64,000 bases of DNA from Ilex aquifolium (lineage: Eukaryota > Streptophyta > Magnoliopsida > Aquifoliales > Aquifoliaceae): the NCBI GenBank assembly GCA_951799425.1, contig OX637393.1, forward strand, positions 26,306,744 through 26,370,743, in the 5' to 3' direction. This document shows positions 58,401-64,000 of this stretch, piece by piece; position 1 is the stretch's first letter; each line of letters begins with the position of its first letter. The notes under the pieces were generated by a model. That model saw only the letters and a list, made by a program, of their open reading frames with translations, was not told the DNA's origin and ran no database searches. Both the position numbers and the translations under genes were made by a program.

Positions 58401-59166
58401 AGAATTTGGATCACAATGCCAATTGACCAAGAAATTTCAAGCCATACAACTATATTTAATTATTTTACACTAGCTTAATATTGCAGACAAAACAAGCTGA
58501 AAAAAAGTTCTCAAGAAACCATACAAAGAGGAGGTAAAGAAGCCAGACAGACAACAGATTCTGAAGCTTTACACTGACATCCATTCACGTTAACATGCAA
58601 AGCTAAAATGAGAAAGATGATATCCATGGAGCAACTGAAAATGAAGCAGACATAACTGATAAGTAGAAACTAAGCCTTAAAATTGCCTGCAATCAGTTTA
58701 AAAGAAAGCTAGCTACAGAAACTTGTTTACAGAAGTCAGCAGATCATCCAAAACCTGTGATACAAGTAAGAAACTACAATAAACCTCTAATTATCCCAAA
58801 CAGCATAGATGACATGTGAAGATCCAAATTTTAAACCTTATGTGAAGACAACATGTCTTTTTTCTGGTAGAATATTTTGCCATAGAAGAATGGGTTATGT
58901 GAACTACATAAACAATGAGGTCATAATAAATGAAGAAAAAAATATTTCTGAGACTCTGAAAGTAACATGAACATAATATTCACATGACCAACCGGGGTTT
59001 GATCAGTTTCTTCATTCCATATCCCTCGATATATGAATGAAAGCAAGCGCTGTTTTATACCACTCAGGAATGAATTGAATGGAATAGGCGAGTTATGATG
59101 CTGACCGTTCCCAACATGATCCAGGGGCACCTGATGCAGCTTACTCTGGTCAGGAATCGACAAATA
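46453..59166 (-). CDS. DET1: DET1 (De-etiolated 1), C-terminal eight exons (partial)
   Basis: Minus-strand exons 59166-58993, 50783-50715, 50567-50511, 49252-49172, 49073-48909, 48724-48629, 47619-47523 and 46592-46453 (TAA 46455-46453). All GT-AG; phases 0 except phase 1 at the last junction; 292 residues with no stop. Recognised pieces: FLSGIKQRLLSFIYRGIWNE, CLKKKFFFHFQDYVDLIIWK, LLIKFGSVDGG, NADNHPAFFAVYNMETTEII, SPDELYFLFEQFCDHFHA, SATDRHRQSTDHPIKFISR and QPSVVNIHFRR at the C-terminus. Known role: nuclear repressor of light responses that works with COP10 and DDB1 on CUL4 ubiquitin ligases. Plant DET1 is about 540 residues, so roughly the N-terminal 250 are encoded beyond 64000. The first intron seen here, 8.2 kb, holds a palindromic retroelement; exons are undamaged. 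Confidence 0.96.
47098..47440. mobile_element. hAT-type MITE in the last DET1 intron
   Basis: Ends CAAGGATCAAAAT and ATTTTGATCCTTG, with an exact 8-base duplication CATACCAC at 47090-47097 and 47441-47448. The 8-bp TSD and CA...TG-type TIR are hAT hallmarks. The interior is rich in GAAACGTTTCGA palindromes; 343 bases, no ORF. Confidence 0.9.
48120..48262. mobile_element. Small foldback/MITE in a DET1 intron
   Basis: Left ATTTGGACTTAAAATGTG...TACTTGATAATCA matches, in reverse complement, ACATGGACTTAAAAAGTGTACTTGACAATCA on the right (split here only for reading). About 140 bases overall. TSD not identified. Confidence 0.6.
52993..53347 (+). repeat. Left LTR of the palindromic element
   Basis: Begins TGATGGGAATCGTGTAGG and ends ATCTACATCA. 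TATATATA at about 53174-53183 is the likely TATA region, followed by a CT-rich R/U5. Three bases later comes TGGTATCAGAGC (53351-53362), a perfect initiator-Met PBS. Confidence 0.9.
53351..53362 (+). other. Primer binding site (initiator Met tRNA)
   Basis: TGGTATCAGAGC, perfect 12-base match to the usual plant LTR-element PBS. Confidence 0.88.
53545..53790. repeat. Degenerate ~28-bp repeats in the leader of copy A
   Basis: Units of the form CCAGAAATTGCAGAAACATC with variation recur about eight times between the PBS and gag. The mirror set lies in copy B at about 57290-57510. Confidence 0.75.
53955..55522 (+). pseudogene. gag: gag-like gene, copy A
   Basis: Starts MSSSNAHVSRVSRRGHHHR, with DPSIFSGTLDPFEFLDWLAN. 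The retrotransposon gag domain follows (MRYKLKEKYLSTSYMDQVYD, SDYFVQFDYLMYLC, FILGLRQKI). The C-terminal half is of unknown type (SDYSVSTCPSHHDFVTDFF, SCPTECLLFKSDGN). Damage: a 5-base loss relative to copy B (one GGCAT of two) near 54145 shifts the frame, TAG at 54208, TAG at 54811, and later stops near 55410. No enzymatic domain occurs before the polypurine-like ACCGGAGGAGAA at 55514. Confidence 0.8.
55526..55900 (+). repeat. Central LTR of the palindromic element
   Basis: TGATGGGGATCGTGTAGG...ATCTACATCA (end 55868), then a tandem copy of the LTR-end/PBS unit (AATACGATCTACATCA plus PBS-like sequence) to 55900. Preceded by a purine tract, so it is the regular 3' LTR of copy A. Confidence 0.85.
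55915..57146 (-). pseudogene. gag: gag-like gene, copy B (inverted, truncated)
   Basis: Minus strand, start at 57146 with the same MSSSNAHVSRVSRRGHHHR. It keeps both GGCAT units and therefore the frame past YFDWHGMSDSH. Stops: TGA at 56888-56886 (homologous codon to the TAG of copy A) and a TGA near 56597. It runs to the LNFSLNVSII region and then stops abruptly at the PBS junction 55914/55915. The last 345 internal bases of copy A (55181-55525) and a 3' LTR of its own are missing. Confidence 0.8.
57904..58224 (-). repeat. Right (inverted) LTR of the palindromic element
   Basis: Minus strand TGATGGGAATCG from 58224 to ATCTACATCA at 57904, followed by a doubled LTR-end/PBS unit (CTCTGATACCAAATTGATGT twice at about 57859 and 57890). 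The same doubling occurs at the central LTR but not at the left LTR. Confidence 0.85.
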
Positions 59167-59306
59167 CTGCAATCAATAGTCAATTTGTAAGTCCAGCGAC
59201 TCATACTTATACAGGAGATAAGTGTACAAGTTAAACAGATGAGCTGACAAAAGTATACATAGTCATTAGAGCCATTGATTTTGTGCTTTTATGTAGAAGG
59301 CTCAAT

Positions 59307-60300
59307 TTTTTTTGATAATCGATGAAAGTTTAGTAAAATAGAGAAGAAATACAAAAAAGAAGATACCATGAAGGACCAGACATCCTACCAAGGATCAATA
59401 CATATAAATGAAAAAAGTACATCAAACGGAGAAAATGAAAAGGGAGAAAAAAGAAATATCACACCAATCCCAAACAAAGGCAGCACTAGGGGACATAATG
59501 ATCTCGAATCCGAAATAATGTAAAAAAAGGAAAACCATCAACCTTGGTCACCCATGCTGACAAGGATGCCAAAAAATGCACTCTATCCCATAAGGAATCA
59601 TCACCATCATTTTCGCCATCAAAAACTCTAACGTTGCACTCCGCTCATACTACCCAGGTGCTGGCAAGAATAGCACATCTCCAGAGAATGGTAGATTTTA
59701 TATCCCTTCCTAAGCCTCTCAGATGTTGCACAAATATAGATACACAACACTTAGGAATTACCCAACTCATATCTATCAGCCTAAAAGGTTTCCACCAGAG
59801 TCCCAACGATAAGAACAGTGTAAGAGCAACTGATCAATACTTTACCCAATACTACGACACATAACACACCATTGAGGTGATAAAGAAGCACAAGTCTCCT
59901 TTTTCTTAAAAAAACTCATTGGTATGAATCGAACCATGAGCAAAATTCCGCTCCCTAGACTAGTACCATGTAGTTAGGCAGGCACAATCTATCCGTAGTT
60001 ACCATGTGCACATTTGGATCTTACTGGGCACCCTTGCCTTCCAAACCATTATAGCAGGATTGAAAACTAAACCGGTGGGAATACTAATAAGAGACTCAAA
60101 GAACGATTTACCAGAGACCAATCCAAGACGATCCACAGTTCACATTCTTCTATCAACAGACATCGGATTAGAAGAGAAATTATTTATCAAAGAAAGTAGA
60201 GAGATTTTTATCTAAGTAGCTCATTTGCTGAGCATGGATGTGAACTGGTGCAGGAGAGAGAGTGCGAAAGCAATCGAGTTTGCCAAAAAAAGGGACTAGA
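59307..60300 (-). mobile_element. 5'-truncated LINE, C-terminal zf-RVT region
   Basis: The minus-strand sequence ends ATTATCAAAAAAAA at 59307. Upstream, through several frameshifts, it reads RRMWTVDRLGLVSGKSFFES, MVWKARVPSKIQMCTW, QWCVMC, IDQLLLHCSYRWDS, ILWRCAILASTWVV and DDSLWDRVHFLASLSAW. This is the zinc-binding RVT-associated C-terminus of plant L1-type LINEs, ending in a poly(A) tail. It lies upstream of the first DET1 exon in this window. Confidence 0.8.
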
Positions 60301-61000
60301 GCACCTTGAGAGCATCAATCTAAAAAAGAAAAACAAACATTTTCAAATACCACATTTTAATGTATATGTTACATAATTTTCTGTGTTCATAAATACAATC
60401 TCTTAGTTCAAGCTGCATAAAATTTTATTGATAGCCTTCCATATTATAAGGGTCAAGGCAGCAGCGGCTAACTCTATAATATAACATCAGTATGTCAGGT
60501 GTAAGTGTTTCCAGCTACATGCATGCTAACAATCACCTAGATTTTAGTGCAAGATATAATCAGGTAGTTTGCTGCATCTCTTATAAGCTAAAAGCTCCAT
60601 TTGAAATGGTGACAAGCTATCAGTCGCCAAAAGTGAAGAAAAAATCTGCTGATTTGACATGGTGAACCTGCATATTTGAGCAATGAAGAACATGGATTTG
60701 TTGCACCTGGTGACCTCTTCATCTCCCAAATGTTACCTCTTGCCCTATGGCAATGTCACCTGTTGATCTTGACAGAAATGAGAGATGCCTGAATAAATTT
60801 GTGAACAAGGAGAGAAAGGTGTGAAGATGGAGATAAAGAATGAACATAAGGTTTCCTGGTGGAGTTTGATGAAAACCTCATAGTGCAATTCATGCTACTG
60901 GGAGAAGCCGACAGGAGAGCTTCCATGTGTGGTGGATGTCAATTGCATGTGCTTGCTTAGGGACTCAAAGAGGGAAGCTGTAAATGTGGAAAATGGGGCC
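60301..61000. other. Non-coding sequence
   Basis: A 61-residue minus-strand frame near 60544-60729 has no recognised domain. I found no DET1 exon here; presumably it is DET1 intron. Confidence 0.4.
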
Positions 61001-62280
61001 TTTCTAAAGAAAGTCTAGAAGTGATTCTTACTTTGTGCGATTAGAGACGATTAGAAATTATAGAGGACATTTTCTGAGGGTGTCTAACAGAGACACCTTG
61101 GATTATGGGAAATGAAATTTCACAGAAAGAGAAGCTTGTTTGATTCGTGCAGATGGCAATGGCAAAACTGATAAATATAATTTTAAATTGGTGCTCTTTC
61201 AGGCTGATAAGGAAAATCCTACTCAGTGCAACTGTTGATATGGTTGACCAAATTTGCAAATTTGAAGTGATTTTCAGAAAGCTGGTTTATCGTGAGGTTA
61301 CGGAAGTGGGCTCCCGAGACAAATTCAATTAGGCTTGTCATTCCATTTATGGAAGGGAGAAGTGTTTTAGAAAATTGGTGATTTTTGTGTAGGAGTTTAA
61401 AAATGTTGATGGAAGAACTTTGGAAACCGTAAAATAGCTTGAGGCAAGGCTTACGGTCGCTGGTCAATTTCAGGCTTCATTCCAATGACGTTGGAAGCTG
61501 ATTTTCAAGATAGGGTTAAGGTGTTGTCAAGGCTAGGTCGTCTCAATGAACAGGAGGCAAGAGAGCAAAACTTATAGGTGGCACCAATGTTTTGTGCCTT
61601 TGCCCAGAGGTTGAAGACAATAGGGAAGGTAGGAATGAGTTGCATGGCAACAATGTGAAGAAGGTAGTGCAGGTTATTATAAGACCCGAGATGCTGGTGT
61701 TGAGTGTGTGTCAAATATTAAAGACCCAAGATGCTGCCCAACAACGACGTATTGTTGGGCAGGTTCTTATTTCCAGATTTGAGGCACCACTTGGACCTAG
61801 GAGCATAGATCGTTTTAAATGGAGGGCTGTAATGGGAAGGCTAATGACCTGATTCCTTTTAAAAATATGACTTGGCTTCTGATAAGAAAAGTTCTTTTGT
61901 CAAATGGGTCTCGGGATTTTTGTATTAATTGAAGAAGGCAACATTCGATGATGCAAACAATTGTTTGCAAGACAGGGAATTCAGACCAAAGTAACCAGGA
62001 ATTTTGCTGATTTAGAAAGATGCTACGTCACACCAACTGAGATGAAGTGGGTTAGGTCAGGAGAGTGTCAGAATGTAGCGCCTGAGATCACTGATGAGAG
62101 CAGAGAGTTAATGAAAGCTAAGTCAAGTTTTCCACAATGGGAATCTAATAAGATCGATGATGGAATATTTGAAATTAGTGGAGCTCAATCATGACCCGAA
62201 GACAATATTGGGTCTGAGGGTGATGAAGGTGATTCTAATGTTCAAAGGAGGAGTCAAGCAAGAATTATAATTTCTTTTCT
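61000..62280 (+). pseudogene. Decayed coding-like sequence, possibly LINE ORF1
   Basis: Several adjoining plus-strand fragments (EFKNVDGRTLET, LEARLTVAGQFQASFQ, RSIDRFKWRAVMGRLMT, TDESRELMKAKSSFPQW) run for over 1 kb with frame changes and stops. The style suggests a decayed retroelement ORF such as a LINE first ORF, but no domain could be confirmed. Confidence 0.3.
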
Positions 62281-64000
62281 AAAATGACAAACCATCTGAA
62301 TAATGATAAGTTGAAAAAGATCTTTTGTCTTCTAAATTGGTTCCAAGAGAATGTGAAGTGTGTCCATTACTTTCAATCAACTAAATCATCTCATCTCCAA
62401 ACTCATTCTAAGGGCGGGAAAGCCAAGCAACCACACACATGCTATGTTGAGCCACACTTGCATAGTTCTACGAAAGCAGTCTCATCAACAGAAACTGAAA
62501 AGATTTGTAAACCACAACTTTAAAGATGATGCAGCAAACTTCTAGCAAGAATCAACACCTTTTAATGAATTTCTAGCAATAAGATAACAAGGAAGAACAT
62601 TATAATCAAAGAAGTAACAAGAATATATGAATTTCTAGCACAAAGAGACCAAATTCTGATTTTCTGGAACAAAAATAAGAAAAAACTGCTACAAAAACTA
62701 GGTATTTATACTAGGGTTAAAATAGCCCTAGCATCCTAGCCCTTGATCACTTCAATAACTCGAATGAAACATAAAATACTAAAGAAAATAAAAAGATAAC
62801 TAAAAAATCTGCTAACTATAGCTAAGCCTATTAGCGGGTTTGCTTTTTCTTGAAAAACCTATGGGATGCTCCGGCATCAACCCCTCCGAAATGGAAGAAA
62901 CTCAACTCTGGCAAAAAAAGTCTTACAACTTCACCATGAACATCTGTATCAATACCTTTTCAATTCCTCATCGACAACCAATATCCTTTTCACGAGCTAG
63001 TTTGCCCAACCACTTCACCAAGGATGCCTATAATGATTGTCTCACCTAGATTTCACTTCTTTGACATCCAATACATCTTCAACAATATCTGGTTGTGCCT
63101 TTTGAAGTTGTTTACTTGAGCCTCAGTTGAAAACATAGTTAATAAACCCGACTCGAAGACTTCAACCCACCAAAAGGACCTGGTCATGGGTTAATGGTCC
63201 AACCATTGGTTTACGCGGTTGAACCGGTCATATCATTAAACATAGGAAATAATTGTAATAATAGTAATAATCATGCTAAAAACATGTAAAAAGGTACAAA
63301 AAAAAAATGGAAATTTACCAATGTCTTTGAATGGAACCCAAAGAGAGCTCAATCATAGTATCACAGAATGTCCAATTTACTCGACAATTCAAACTAACAA
63401 TTACAAGCAGTTTAAAAAAAAAAGAGTTAACACCTTAAATTATACCTCTTTTTGGCTCTTCAGGAAACAGCTCTTTGACGGCAGCGACATCCTAGAGTGG
63501 CCCAGAGCTAGGTCCTCTTGAATCCCACGATATGTGTAAGTCTCAGCACCCCCATTAAGATTCTGCCCCCCCAAAACCAAATCACAATAGTCTTAATAAA
63601 CAACTACCAACATAGATCTAGCCAAGGAGAACGATCCTAATGTTTGAAAACAAAAACAAAGCTGACTTAAGTAAAATTGTATTGGAAGGACACAAGTTCC
63701 CGAGAAAAAGGAATGGTTTAAAACGAGAGAATGATATGGTTTTGAGCTAGACAGTTAGGCAAGAGAGACGACACATATCACCTGTGTGGAGAATGGATGG
63801 CAGAAGATTGAGATGGTTAAAGTTGAACAAAGCTTGAACATAATAGAGATCATGGAACAGCGTGAAAGAGAGAAAGCTTTTGGGGATAAAAAAGATTTGG
63901 TTTTCATATGACATATTTGACCCATCCAGGTTCCAAAAACCACCCGGTTCACACGGGTTTTAATTAAAATCCGCTCGAGTTATAGGTATTTTATCGAGTT
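62281..64000. other. Non-coding, old LTR-like fragments
   Basis: GGTATTTATACTAGGG at about 62701 gives a minus-strand TATA like those of the nearby LTRs, and GGGATGCTCCGGCATCAACC at about 62862 resembles plant retroelement sequence. No borders found. No DET1 exon seen up to 64000. Confidence 0.35.

Larger units (their letters stand above)
50784..58992 (-). other. 8.2-kb DET1 intron
   Basis: Donor GTTGGT at 58992, acceptor GATCAG ending 50784. Apart from the palindromic element the intron holds unremarkable AT-rich sequence (50784-52987 and 58230-58992) with no ORF or RNA gene that I recognise. Confidence 0.85.

Noticed and set aside
60544-60729. Possible DET1 exon upstream of 59166
   Set aside because: Translation does not match DET1 and no splice-consistent phase was found; the N-terminal exons are more likely beyond the window.

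Overview
The window is nuclear DNA of a flowering plant, most likely a eudicot. It is AT-rich, has GT-AG spliced genes with very short exons, and is dominated by plant-type LTR retrotransposons, MITEs and LINE remnants. No close species can be named from sequence alone.

Two host genes frame it, both on the minus strand. At the left edge are the first six exons (the sixth cut by the window edge) of an RPN13/ADRM1-like proteasomal ubiquitin receptor (exons between 3388 and 1). At the right are the eight 3' exons of DET1, the photomorphogenesis repressor (59166 to stop at 46453). The DET1 N-terminal exons must lie beyond base 64000. All exon joins were checked for reading phase by hand. About 43 kb between the two genes is almost wholly mobile DNA.

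Left to right: a 1.07-kb Mutator-type MITE with 9-bp TSD (4415-5482). A complete 12.7-kb Tat-lineage Ty3/gypsy element (6329-19044; 715-bp LTRs, TSD TCTTG) has a decayed gag-pro-RT-RNaseH-second RNaseH-integrase, a 55-bp tandem array and a 4.3-kb antisense module of two spliced genes. Next is a 2.26-kb solo LTR (20341-22599). A nested stack follows: a MITE holds a Ty1/copia element (24482-32408), whose 3' LTR is itself split by a second solo LTR (25009-27227). After these come a ~500-bp tandem repeat (35832-37500), decayed coding-like remnants, and a truncated minus-strand chromovirus-like LTR plus gag (about 43690-46400).

Inside an 8.2-kb DET1 intron lies the most unusual object: a 5.2-kb near-palindrome (52993-58224) made of two inverted copies of a gag-only LTR retrotransposon (TR-GAG-like). 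It has an LTR at the centre, U3 ends at both outer borders, and a TSD-like CAAAC/CATAC pair. A hAT-type MITE and a small foldback occupy other DET1 introns, and a 5'-truncated LINE lies upstream of the first DET1 exon in the window. The last 4 kb are decayed repeat sequence with no DET1 exon found.

The retroelement coding regions carry many stops and frameshifts and are inactive as read. The host exons are open and look functional.
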